A stretch of DNA of 64,000 bases. It comes from Sialis fuliginosa (lineage: Eukaryota; Arthropoda; Insecta; Megaloptera; Sialidae). This document shows positions 24,165 to 33,257 of this stretch, piece after piece; positions within the stretch are counted from its first letter, which is position 1, and every line of letters begins with the position of its first letter. The notes below the pieces were generated by a model, which worked only from the letters and a program-made list of their open reading frames with translations, was not told the origin of the DNA and did not search any database. Where the stretch lies: assembly GCA_961205875.1 (NCBI GenBank), contig OY540816.1:6086701-6150700 (forward strand), in the 5' to 3' direction. The position numbers and the translations under genes are program-made.

Positions 24165-24740
24165 GTTCGTTATAATTTTCAGTGGAAATACTTATTAAAA
24201 GTTAGATTCTGCATTTTTTTATAGATTTTTTGCATCGATAGTTTAGAAAGTAGAAGGGGGAGGGGACGCTATGATAACGACATTTAAATGCAAATATATC
24301 GTGACTGAAGGGTTAAAATCAAAAGGTCATAAAACATTTTTTGTTGCATTTTAGGAGACCTATCTAAAGATACCCTACTCAATAGGGTAAGTGAAAAAAA
24401 AAGTGAGTTCACTGTTAAATCTATGGGAGGAGGCTCCAAAATAATTTTGAGTATTCGTTATAATTTTCAGTGAAAATACTAATTAAAAGCTATATTCTCG
24501 AATTTATTCAAATTTTTTATTTCGATAGTTTAGAAAATAGAGGGGTGGGGAACACTCTGATAACGATATTTAAATGCAAATATATCGTGACTGAAGGGTT
24601 AAAATCAAAAGATCAATTAATATTTTTTGTTTCATTTTAAGAGACTTATCTAATGAAAGCCCACTTAATGGGTTAAGTGAAAAAAAAAAAATGAGTTCAT
24701 TTTTCAGTCTATAGAAAGGGGGTCCAAAAAATTATTTTTT
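24165..24740 (+). repeat. Direct tandem duplication, 288-bp period
   Basis: TTCGTTATAATTTTCAGTG, GATAACGA-ATTTAAATGCAAA and TATCGTGACTGAAGGGTTAA occur twice, 288 bp apart (24165 and 24453). The units have diverged by substitutions and small indels. The flank after the second unit has the TTCGTCTTCGTCCGTATACC and GGACGGACGGACATCGG words of a common insect repeat. Confidence 0.8.
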
Positions 24741-24919
24741 TCAAAAATTTTATTATTTCTGTTTTTGTGTTATTCGTCTTCGTCCGTATACCAAATTTAA
24801 TCTTAATTGCCTTAAATTTTTCAGGACGGACGGACATCGGTGAAACTATAAGATTTCCTAGTTTTCTACGGAAACCTAATACTACTGGAAAAACGGAGAA
24901 ACTGTGGTTTCTAGTTACT

Positions 24920-25062
24920 TAAACTAAAAATATACACCTTAACCACAATAAAACAATGTCACTCGACACGTGTTTCGACTTCACAAGATGTCCTCATCAG
25001 GAGCCTAACAGTTCCAGTCTGGACATTGTTTTATTGTGGTTAAGGTGTATATTTTTAGTTTA
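24920..25062 (-). repeat. Perfect 41-bp-arm hairpin, Penelope-like remnant
   Basis: The left arm is 24920-24960 and the right arm 25022-25062; they are exact inverts (ACACCTTAACCACAATAAAA against TTTTATTGTGGTTAAGGTGT). The 61-nt loop carries a hammerhead core on the minus strand. Penelope-like retroelements are known to carry hammerhead ribozymes in their terminal repeats and to generate inverted terminal copies, so I infer a Penelope-like fragment. No reverse transcriptase is present nearby. Confidence 0.75.
24955..25028 (-). ncRNA. Hammerhead ribozyme core (type I, Penelope-like)
   Basis: On the minus strand the order is CTGATGA (24994-25000), a stem-loop II region GGACATCTTGTGAAGTC, GAAAC (24972-24976), a minimal stem III with ACGT loop, then GTC (24965-24967) as the expected cleavage triplet, followed by GAGTGACATTG. 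Stem I is formed first by GCTC with GAGT and then by the long hairpin arms. All invariant core bases (CUGAUGA, GAAA, GUC) are present. In stem II one G must bulge for GAC to pair with GTC, so activity is uncertain. The short stem III is the form known from Penelope-like elements. Confidence 0.65.
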
Positions 25063-25508
25063 AGGAAACCTAATACTTAAAGTATTGGGCAAAATCAAAA
25101 AATTATATTTTATTAATTTAAAAAATATTTTTTAATCAAAATCATTATCTATTATTATCATGAATAAATTAAAAATTAAATATCCGTAAAAAGGGAACAT
25201 TTTTTTAATTATGCAAAAGTTACACAAGCAAAACGAACCGTCACGAGTAAAACGGTATTATTTTTTCAATAAGATTCATAATTAAAGTTTTTAGATTAAT
25301 GAAATTTCGTTACGCTAGTCAAGCTAAGACCTTCATTAAAAGAGCTCACAAAATCAATGAATCATTATTGAATAAGCTGCGATTTTTAAAACAAACTTTG
25401 CACCAATGACATTAATGATTTATGAAGACTCGACTCTCGTTAAAAACATTTTTCAATCCGTTATACGTTTTGTGAATCATAAAGCAACCATCATTATCTA
25501 TGTATGCA
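25063..25508. other. Spacer, nothing recognised
   Basis: AT-rich sequence; no termini or gene-like frame. Confidence 0.5.
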
Positions 25509-25516
25509 TGTGTATG

Positions 25517-25844
25517 CAGTGGCGTAGATAGCTTTTTACGATGGGGGGCGATATGACAAGTGGTGGCTGAGGGGTCTCTAAAATATGCGAAAAAAAATGT
25601 AATTTAAAATTGAATGACCTTTTTTTTTTTTTTTTGATCATGCATTTTTTTATTTTTTATTTACTTTTTATTACTAAAAAAAAGGTGATTTAAAATTTTA
25701 AAATAACTGCAGACCTTTTTTTTTTTTACTCTTAATTTGCCAAATTTTTCCCATTTACTTCTACAATTTTGTTCATATTTGGGAAAAACTAAACTCATGG
25801 GGGGGTGATTGATCATCTCAATCACCCCCCTATCTACGCCACTG
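25517..25844. mobile_element. hAT-like MITE with perfect 8-bp TSD (TGTGTATG)
   Basis: The ends are CAGTGGCGTAGATAG and CTATCTACGCCACTG. The flanks are TGTGTATG at 25509-25516 and 25845-25852. Next to the ends are G and C tracts (GGGGGGCGA and TCACCCCCC). The CAGTGGCGTA end is shared with the element at 46915-47773. There is no transposase. Confidence 0.85.
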
Positions 25845-26032
25845 TGTGTATGTGTAATATCTGCAATGTCATCACTAATATCAACGTCTGTGTCAAGTGT
25901 TGCAGAAAATTGATGTTACCGAATTTAATGCAAAAATTATTACCAAATAAGCAAAAGTTTCTTTCTACATATATGGAGAAACTATTATTTGAAAATTGCT
26001 ATAAAAATATAAGTAGAATTTAAGAAAATGAC

Positions 26033-26400
26033 CATTTTTGATTTTATTTTGTTTTGCTTCAAGGTTTTAGGTCATTTTATGTCAATAAAATCGTTATATG
26101 TGATATAACATTATTTATTAATGTAAACGTTTCGTCATATTTCAGACTTCTTCGGTATCTTTAAAACATTTAAAACTTATAACAATAATTAAAAACTAAA
26201 TAAGCTAACAAGACCATATTTTTAAACTTATAAATTATAAAATAGCTATTATAAAATTAAAGTTATATAATACTAATTTTTTGTATATAAAAACAAAGAA
26301 AAAAGGAAACAGTCAAAATATAATTAAATTATAATTTAATTATATTTTGACTGTTTCCATATAATGACCTAAAACCTCGAAGCAAAACAAAATAAAAATA
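26033..26400 (-). repeat. Foldback with 54-bp perfect palindrome and degenerate hammerhead
   Basis: The outer arms 26039-26076 and 26363-26400 are near-perfect inverts (ATTTTGTTTTGCTTC and GGTTTTAGGTCATT). Inside, 26305-26358 is an exact 54-bp palindrome centred on AAATTATAATTT. On the minus strand between them, CCGAAGA (26149-26155), AGTCTGAAATATGAC and GAAACG (26128-26133) resemble a hammerhead core with one departure from CUGANGA. Together with the hairpin at 24920 this suggests another Penelope-like terminus, more decayed. Confidence 0.55.
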
Positions 26401-26631
26401 TAAGTATATAGCTGAAGGATAACTCAATAATATGAGGGATATTATACAATTGCACAATTGAGATTTTTTTAACAAATTTAGTAAATTTAAAAAAATATTA
26501 TAAACAAAAAACTGACAATGAGTATTTCTTACGCATAATTAAAATATATAAAATACTGCATTATAAATTTTACTATACACTGATTAAAAACTTTTTTAAT
26601 CGAAAAAAAAAATTCTAAATTATTGGTAATA

Positions 26632-27189
26632 AGGTAATGGTACCAGTTTTGGCCGCTATAAGAGTAAGGTTTACTGTTTTTGTGATTGACGGGTTTCTTT
26701 TTTGTAATTATCATTAACTCATGTTACTAATAAAACAAGTAACTCTTTATTTAATTAATTTTTATTACCAAAATCCGAAAATATAATTTTTTTTTTTAAT
26801 TATAGCCTTTAATTTTGTTTATGTTTTTTTTCTCCAGTAATGGATAAAGTAAAATCAGTAATGAGCGCGTAGTGATGGACACTTGCTAATGATAATGTAC
26901 TACGACACAAAATATATAAAAGAAAGAATCGTCAAATTTGAAACAATGTAAAGCAGTTGCTGTGATAATATAATAATTAAAAAATAAATTATACTAATAA
27001 TTAGTTTAAATGTCCACCATTTTGACACCTATTGGCCGATTGTCATCAAATCTGTAAAACAGTTAAATGTATATAGATTAATATTCAGAAATGGTAGTAA
27101 TCAAATATCAACACATATTTCAAATTCAATACATTTAATTAAAAAATAGCAAATGACTGGGGTTATATCCAAGACTGGTGCCAGTAACT
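26632..27189 (+). mobile_element. Family C MITE, copy C3
   Basis: The ends AGGTAATGGTACCAGTTTTG and ATCCAAGACTGGTGCCAGTA-ACT are flanked by TA. The interior matches C1 closely. The 61-codon minus-strand frame at 26529-26714 is partly inside this copy and has no meaning as a protein. Confidence 0.8.
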
Positions 27190-27268
27190 TATTACACATC
27201 ATAATTATACACAATGTCTTCAGGTTATAATAAAATGTGTCAATTTTTCTACAATTTTTTGTCGTGAC

Positions 27269-27661
27269 TAATATATAAATTAATTAAATTATAAATGCGA
27301 AAGTGTGTTTGTCTCTCTGTCTGTTTGTTACCTTTTCACGGCTAAACTGCTGAACGGATCTTGATGAAATTTGGCAGTGAGATAGCTTACATTCCGAGGA
27401 CGGACATAGGCGTTTTTGTATCTCGAAAATTCAACCCCTAAGGAATTGCAAGGGGTTGGAATAATTTTAATATTTTTAGTAATTAATATTATACCCCCCG
27501 CTACATATGAAGGGTTGTAATTGGTTTTATTCGATCCAGCGGGAAAAATACTACTCGCATAGGAGCAGAGATATTTACGATTTTGTATAATGAAAGAAAA
27601 CTAAAAATAAGAATTTTTTTATATTTTACCCCCTGTCACATATGAAAGGTGGCAAATGGTT
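27269..27661 (+). mobile_element. Helitron-type repeat, 3'-truncated
   Basis: The segment carries TTATAAATGCGAAAGTGTG, CACGGCTAAACTGCTGAACG, GGCAGTGAGATAGCTTACAT, and both CATATGAAGGGTTGT-type boxes of the 2932 family. It stops abruptly at about 27661 without the hairpin or CTAG end, at the junction with the pogo-like fragment. Confidence 0.7.
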
Positions 27662-28035
27662 TAAGAATGGCAAATGAGCTTTGTGATTTCTTTATGTAAA
27701 TTGATCCGTCTATGGAACGAAGTCTTATTTTTAAGAGGCAAATTGCTAATGCCACTACTGAATATCAGTCTGAATTGAAGGAGCTATTAAAAACTGCCAA
27801 GCAAGAAAAAATTACAAAATTCTTTAAACCATTGCCTAAGCCTGAAGATAATAACTAATCAATATGGTCAAAAACTTCAATTAAATGGATTTTTTTATAT
27901 TGTATTTGTTTATTTATTTTGTCACCTAGGAACGTATCCCCTATAATCCCATATAAATTACCATTCCATATTCACGGTTTCTGTATTCGAGCATATTTAT
28001 GGAACATATACCCCGCGAATAAAGAGCTTTTACTG
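27662..28035 (+). pseudogene. 3' end of a pogo/Tigger-like transposase gene and its TIR
   Basis: The frame ending at 27858 reads NELCDFFM, a stop, then IDPSMERSLIFKRQIANATT, EYQSELKELLKTAKQ and EKITKFFKPLPKPEDNN before its natural stop. The segment QEKITKFF fits a PCNA-interacting PIP box (Q-x-x-I-x-x-FF), a feature known near the C-terminus of pogo-type transposases. The DNA ends with CGCGAATAAAGAGCTTTTACTG followed by TA; inverted, CAGTAAAAGCTC is a pogo/Tigger-type terminus. The N-terminal DNA-binding and catalytic DDE parts are absent, and one in-frame stop lies upstream, so this is a dead 3' fragment. It abuts the truncated Helitron repeat on its left. Confidence 0.7.
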
Positions 28036-28164
28036 TATATAATTAATTGTGTGTAGTCTATTTTAACTTACGTCATCTACATCATCAGTTCAATTTTCGC
28101 ATTCATTTCTGTTGCTTTGAACAACTGCAATGACGTTAACGTGACGTCACTAGTGCCAGGTGTC

Positions 28165-28245
28165 ATGGAAAACTTCCAGTCTCCACGTAACTTTGCTGAA
28201 ACACAACTTTTGTCGCGGTATGGTGACGTATGCAGAAATCCAGAG
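28165..28245 (+). CDS. Possible host first coding exon (low confidence)
   Basis: An ATG at 28165 opens 27 codons (MENFQSPRNFAETQLLSRYG then DVCRNPE) that end in phase 0 exactly at a strong donor, GAG|GTGAGT. The surroundings at 28120-28250 are markedly less AT-rich than the rest, match no repeat in the window, and contain CRE-like words (AATGACGTTAACG, GTGACGTCAC) just upstream. I do not recognise the peptide. If real, the next exon is outside the recognisable part of the window or among the weak candidates near 56.4, 59.1 and 62.5 kb. Chance remains a fair alternative. Confidence 0.3.
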
Positions 28246-28493
28246 GTGAGTTGGTCGTTATGCTGGTACCTTTTTACGTGAAAATATATCTACATAATTA
28301 CTGTTCATAAAGTTCGCGACTTTCCTGCATACGGGAGCAAATGAGTCTTTTTATAATACTTCACTGTTTATCTTCACGAATTATGAACACATCGGTTTTA
28401 CCTGTTTTACTGTTGTTAATAATGTGCATATACATGTAGGGTTCTTTATAAATCAAATATTGATTCCTTCGATTTTAGCGGACCAGTCTAATA

Positions 28494-28832
28494 TCTAATA
28501 TATAAAATTCTCGTGTCGCGGTGTTTGTGGTTAAACTCCTCCGAAACGGCTTTCCCGATTCTCATGAAATTTTGTGTGCATATTGGGTAGGTCTGAGAAT
28601 CGGACAACATCTATTTTTCATCCCCCTAAATGTTAAGGGTAATCCACCCCTAAATTTTTTTTTTCAATTTTAGATAAATTTTTTTTTTTAATTTTTTATG
28701 ATACAGCATTAGTAAATACATATAACCCTGAATTTTCAACCCTTTACAATCAACCCCTATTTTACCATCGCGATTTTTAATGTTTCCTACAAATAATATA
28801 CATTGCAAAACAACGTTTGCCGGGTCAGCTAG
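28494..28832 (+). mobile_element. Complete short Helitron (TC ... CTAG)
   Basis: It starts TCTAATATATAAAATTCTCG, continues with TGTCGCGGTGTTTGTGG, CTCATGAAATTTTGTGTGCA, and ends AACGTTTGCCGGGTCAGCTAG before a host T, preceded by a host A. This A-to-T insertion with TC and CTAG ends and no target duplication is diagnostic of Helitrons, and the sequence type is common in insects. It is 339 bp and non-coding. Confidence 0.85.
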
Positions 28833-29069
28833 TAGACAATAAAAATACTCTTCAAATTGTATTTACACTTTTATTACAACATGAATAAGAAAAATATAAA
28901 CAAGAACACTTGTTAATATGAATCTTCACAATAATGCAAAGATGAATTTTACACTTTATCGAAATTATTATGTACACTTGGAAAAATTCTATATACTCTT
29001 GGAAAATTCAATTGTTTTCCTTACATTTTACTCTTTTTATTGTTTCCGACGCCATATAATATTACTATG

Positions 29070-29163
29070 TAATAATAACAAATTAATTGTCTAAACGTCA
29101 AAAAAAATTTATTTTCTGCAATAAATTTTTTTGACGTTTAGACAATTAATTTGTTATTATTTA
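29070..29163. repeat. Near-perfect snap-back, 43-bp arms
   Basis: AATAATAACAAATTAATTGT and CTAAACGTCAAAAAAA on the left are inverted exactly on the right (TTTTTTTGACGTTTAG, ACAATTAATTTGTTATTATT), apart from one A in the run. The loop is only about six bases (TTCTGC). It could be an aberrant duplication of a terminus or a tiny foldback element. Confidence 0.75.
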
Positions 29164-29245
29164 ATATTTTAACGTCACTATAATATATATTAATATTACT
29201 ATGTATATGTGTGTATTAATTGAAATTGGAAATCAATCTAAAGAA

Positions 29246-29780
29246 ATTTAAAACAAGCTTTGGGTGGAGTGAGGCCCTTTAGGTCCACACAATCAACTTC
29301 CCAACACAGTATGATTATAAATACTTGAATACTGATTATTTATTGTTTCCGTATAGTTTATGTGAATATTCTTTTAATATGTATATGAAAAATTTAAATG
29401 GAATTGGTCAGAAATAAAACTCACCTTTGTATTATGAATACTAGTTTTCTAATATCCTAATGTCAAAAATATAACACACATTTTTAGAATAACTAATTTG
29501 ACAATTAGAATTAAATTGCATTTGTTTTATAAAACGTAACTAGTCTAACAATTTAAATTTAATTGCGTTTGTTTCCAAGGCAATATGAATTGTAGACTTA
29601 TTTATTAGTATTTAAAATTCAAATTTTGAGGGTGGTTTTCACCTTTCACCTCTTCTATGGCTGTTTAGGCACGTATAACAAAAAAAATACTGAAATACAT
29701 TTTTCATTATTTGTATTGTAGAATATTTATGCTAAGTTTCAAGTAAATCCGACAAAAAAAAAAACTTTACACCCACTTTT
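29246..29780 (+). repeat. Dispersed repeat M, copy M1
   Basis: It matches 52063-52560: GGTCCACACAATCAACTTCC, AAATACTTGAATACTGATTA, TTTCTAATATCCTAATGTCA, ATGGCTGTTTAGG-ACGT and GAATATTTATGCTAAGTTTC. The part around 29480-29650 is also present in the H copies at 54-58 kb, so M and H share a module. A 50-bp piece (ACTGAAATACATTTTTCATT) is repeated at 29690 and 29810. Confidence 0.7.
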
Positions 29781-29840
29781 ACCCTTTTAGGAGTTGAATT
29801 AACAAAAAAAATACTGAAATACATTTTTCATTATTTGTAT

Positions 29841-30706
29841 AAACAGTAAATCGAGAAAAATATTTCAAGAAAAAAAGTTCATAAACATGTGTCCGGAAAT
29901 TCTTCGTGAGAGAGCTACAGACTCTCAAATATTTTTTCTAAAATTAGTTTTTACTTAATATTTTGAGAACCCATTGTATTGATACAGTTATGAAATTTTA
30001 TAATCGGTTTAATATTCAACACGTATTAATACTAAACCGATCATAAATAGAAACATCCAGTGAAAATATTGAAATCGTAGAACAATTTTTCTTTAAAAAA
30101 TGATCACAAAGCTTTTTGTATTTTTGATAATAAAAGAACTCATAACAAAAATACAACGCATTTTATTCATTATTTAATAAAAATCACAATTGCCATGGAA
30201 AACTAAAATATTTTTGTTAGTCGAGGCGTCAGCCAAAACTACAACAATCACTTGAGTGCAATATTAAAACGTCAAGTAAGCTTTGGAAAAAATAATACTT
30301 CTTGATGTTTAAAATTATTATATCTATTTAAATTCGTTGCTTACTTTGTTAATGTATAACAACAATGTTGGCTTTAGAGAAGGAGGTTGGCCGACTGCTC
30401 TGGGTTCCAGTTCAGAAGGGGCGGCGGACGGCCACATGGAAAAAAACCGATTTTTTTAGGAAAAAAATTAAGAACAAAAAAAAACTAAATATAACTCAAT
30501 GGTCCCACTGATAGGAATAGCCCCATATATCCCTGGTCTAAATAATCATTGGTTTATACTGGAAATCGATAACACGTATAATATTAAACCGGGTGTCAAA
30601 TTTAAGTACTGTATCACAATGGGTTCTCAAAAATATATACGTAGAGTGTTTATATGAATTTTTTTACTTGAAATTTTTTTCTTAATAAACTATTTCTAGT
30701 TTGTTC
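29841..30706 (+). mobile_element. Family A copy A3
   Basis: It begins inside the left arm at AAACAGTAAATCGAGAAAAA and runs through AACAACAATGTTGGCTTTAG and GGGGCGGCGGACGGCCACAT to TAAACTATTTCTAGTTTGTT. The outermost left bases are missing and the right arm is shortened. It passes directly into repeat B. Confidence 0.75.
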
Positions 30707-31311
30707 TAATTGTTATAGTGTAAAAATAAGACTTTTTTAATAATACTGTAGCCCTAAATATGTTTTCTTCGAAAACTATCTGAACTTAGCTGATAGTATT
30801 AAGATAATGCAGTATTGTTTATGATACATGCACTATAATAGTAATGTATTGGTGCTTTTATTTCGAGTAGAAGGCATTCTTTTATCTGTAAAAATTTATA
30901 CAATCTTCTCTATTGTGAATATGTCTAGATGCTGTTTGTGATTTATCGCATTTATAATATGATACTAGAAATGAAATTAGATTCGATCAAGAAGAACGTA
31001 TGATATGCAAACAATTTAAAACAATCGATCTTACGAAACTGTAAAAATTACAAGATTTGTAAAAAATTATATTTTTTATAATATACCTACCTAATGGAGG
31101 ACTCTACGCCTCTACTATTTAAGAAATACCATATAACATATTGTTTTAAGATAATAATCTATGTAAAAAACCATACAAATATTGTTTTCATTATTCTTAT
31201 TAATTAAAATAGAATATTTAAAAAAAAATCCGGGTCCGGCCGGATTTTTTTGTTAATTCCGGCGGTTCCGGTTCCGACCAGAATTGAAAATTCCAGTTCC
31301 GGTACACCCCT
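30707..31311 (-). mobile_element. Repeat B, second copy
   Basis: It matches 21672-22138 and carries an extra 100-150 bp (30975-31130). On the minus strand it starts TAGGGGTGTACCGGAACTGG. The A-to-B junction is shared with the copy at 21.6 kb, apart from small deletions. Confidence 0.65.
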
Positions 31312-31792
31312 ACTTATGACATACACCCGTATATGTCTTGACCGAATTATTTTTGTTTACTTTATTACCATTTTATCTTTTTGATGTCCATAAAAAATAT
31401 TGATCTTTAGATATTTCGTCCGTAATATAATATGTAGATATAATATTTAAGAAGACGACAGGCAAATGATCATATACATATGTATATAAATGCACATGAT
31501 GATTCCTTTCAAGATACTAAAATCGTATATTCAAGATTGTTACTCAATGATATTTGCCATATATTTTTATTATACTATTAAATAATGTTTTACGTTATAT
31601 ATTTACATATACATATATATATTACACACACTTATGGTATATTCAACAACAAGAAAATATTGAAAGCTTTAGAATGACTTACAAAAGACTGTAAAGGTGG
31701 TTACACACGTAACTGTAAACTTAACAAGTATGCATGATCCATCTTTTTGTAAAATCACGCACAATTTCCCTGACACCACCACACGGTACAAG

Positions 31793-32180
31793 CAGGGCTT
31801 CGAACCGTTATTTTATTCGTTTCGGTTTTCGTTCCGGTTCGAATAAAAAAAAATATTTCGGTTCGGTTCCGGTTTTTGTTCTGCAAAAATAACGGTTTTT
31901 CTGGTTTTTTCGGTTTTCGGTTCAGCTCCGAGTGATTCATTAAAAAAAAATTATTTGTATTAAAAAAATTTTTTCTACCATAATTTAGAATATATTATGG
32001 TACTTGTATGATAGTCCGAACGACAATTGAAGTGGGAAATAAGTTCATGTTAACGCGCGTATTTTAACATGTACTGAACCGTAAAAACCGATATGTTTAT
32101 TTCGGTTCTGTTCCGGTTTTCGTTCCGGCAAAAAATAACGGTTTTTCCGGTTTTCGGTTCAGTTCCGGTTCGAAGCCCTG
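31793..32180. mobile_element. hAT-like MITE in the Harbinger element, 8-bp TSD
   Basis: The ends CAGGGCTTCGAACCG and CGGTTCGAAGCCCTG are flanked by GGTACAAG at 31785-31792 and 32181-32188. The interior is full of CGGTTTTCGGTTC-like words on both sides. The 61-codon minus-strand frame (FFIRTGTKTETNK) is a translation of these words and not a gene. Confidence 0.85.
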
Positions 32181-32227
32181 GGTACAAGTATGCTTAAACA
32201 TGCGCCAGTTTGCGCTTGGACTATGTT

Positions 32228-32515
32228 AAGCTCGGACGACGATGCGCTCGTTTTGGCTGCTTTTTGCCTTACCTACAAGAGGAAATGCGAAAGAAGAATC
32301 GTGGTGTAAAAAGTGGTTAATGAAAAGAAAAACATATTACCACATTAATTTACTGAGTAAATTGAAGATATATCCGCGTGATTGGCATACTTATCTCAGA
32401 ATGAATGAAGAAACTTATTTGAATCTTTTGTCACCTTTAATTAAAAAGAAGAGAAGCTATAACCCCCCACGAAAGATTTACAGCAACCTGTAGAGCTCAC
32501 TTACGACTGACGTTT
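32228..32515 (+). pseudogene. PIF/Harbinger transposase, N-terminal fragment
   Basis: The open part at 32242-32493 reads WCKKWLMKRKTYYHINLLSK, LKIYPRDWHTYLRMNEETYL and NLLSPLIKKK. The W-x-K-x-W-L-x-x-R segment, DW-x-x-YLRM and the poly-lysine run are the typical N-terminal region of insect Harbinger transposases. The upstream frame gives MLSSDDDALVLAAFCLTYKR, a common start of these proteins, in another frame, and after the KKK the match continues in a different frame as EAITPHERFTAT. So at least two frameshifts are present. The DDE catalytic domain is missing. It is a dead plain DNA transposon gene. Confidence 0.8.
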
Positions 32516-32636
32516 GCTTGTACAAACTTGCACGTTCTTAGTACACACGTTCAGTTTCGTTTGAGTAAGCGCGGCTTGCTAAGCTTGTCAAGCTTGCATG
32601 ATTTAAATTCAATCCATCTTCAGGCGGCTTGTACAA

Positions 32637-33151
32637 TAGGCATGATGCCAGTAACAAAGTATCACTGAAATTATGATTTTAAATAATGAAATAAGTTAAA
32701 AAGATTCTAATAAATGTATTTATTTTTATATTAAAAGCGAGATTAATATGATTTTTGTTAAAATAAAAACGCAAAATACAGCAATCCGCCATGTTTGATA
32801 AAACACCAGTCAGAGTGGATGACGTCACGGCTACGTAAACGTCATTTTTGTTTCATTCACACTGTTTATAAATTATTTTGTGGTTTTAAATTATCAATTT
32901 TCTCAGTTTTGTGTTACCAAAAGTAAAACTGAGAAACATTAGCGATGGAACATGGATTTGATATAGTTGACAAGGAGTGTTTACATAGGCGTGACGTCAA
33001 AAGTGTTTTGGCGTCAAATTCATAATTAGTTTTAAAAGGGTCAATTTTTGTGCTTAAACCTTTATTTTCTGCAGAAATAAGCAATTTTTTGGAAATAAGA
33101 GACACGTAAGATCATCATAAAATAATTTTTAAAAATTAGGCATCATGCCTA
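32637..33151 (-). mobile_element. MITE family E, copy E2
   Basis: The ends AATAGGCATGATGCC and GGCATCATGCCTATT enclose an interior that matches E1 (18255-18797) in reverse, including GATGACGTCACGGCTACGTA and GGCGTGACGTCAAAAG. It sits inside the Harbinger relic and is therefore younger than it. Confidence 0.75.
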
Positions 33152-33257
33152 TTAAAATGATTGCGCAAAATTACCCTACAGATGCTACAGACTGCTTGTA
33201 CAAAAAGATGGATCATGCATGCTTGTCAAGTTTGCAGTTTGGTGTGTCGCCACCTTT

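Larger units (their letters stand above)
31694..33257 (+). mobile_element. PIF/Harbinger transposon relic with nested insertions
   Basis: The inverted ends of about 55 bp are AAGGTGGTTACACACGTAAC ... GATCCATCTTTTTGTA and TACAAAAAGATGGATCATGC ... GGTGTGTCGCCACCTT. Between them are a hAT MITE (31793-32180), a Harbinger transposase fragment (32228-32515), and MITE E2 (32637-33151). Without the two insertions the relic is under 700 bp, so most of the original gene region is gone. The direct flank is TA, and TAA/TTA if one base is moved, compatible with a TWA target. Confidence 0.8.
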
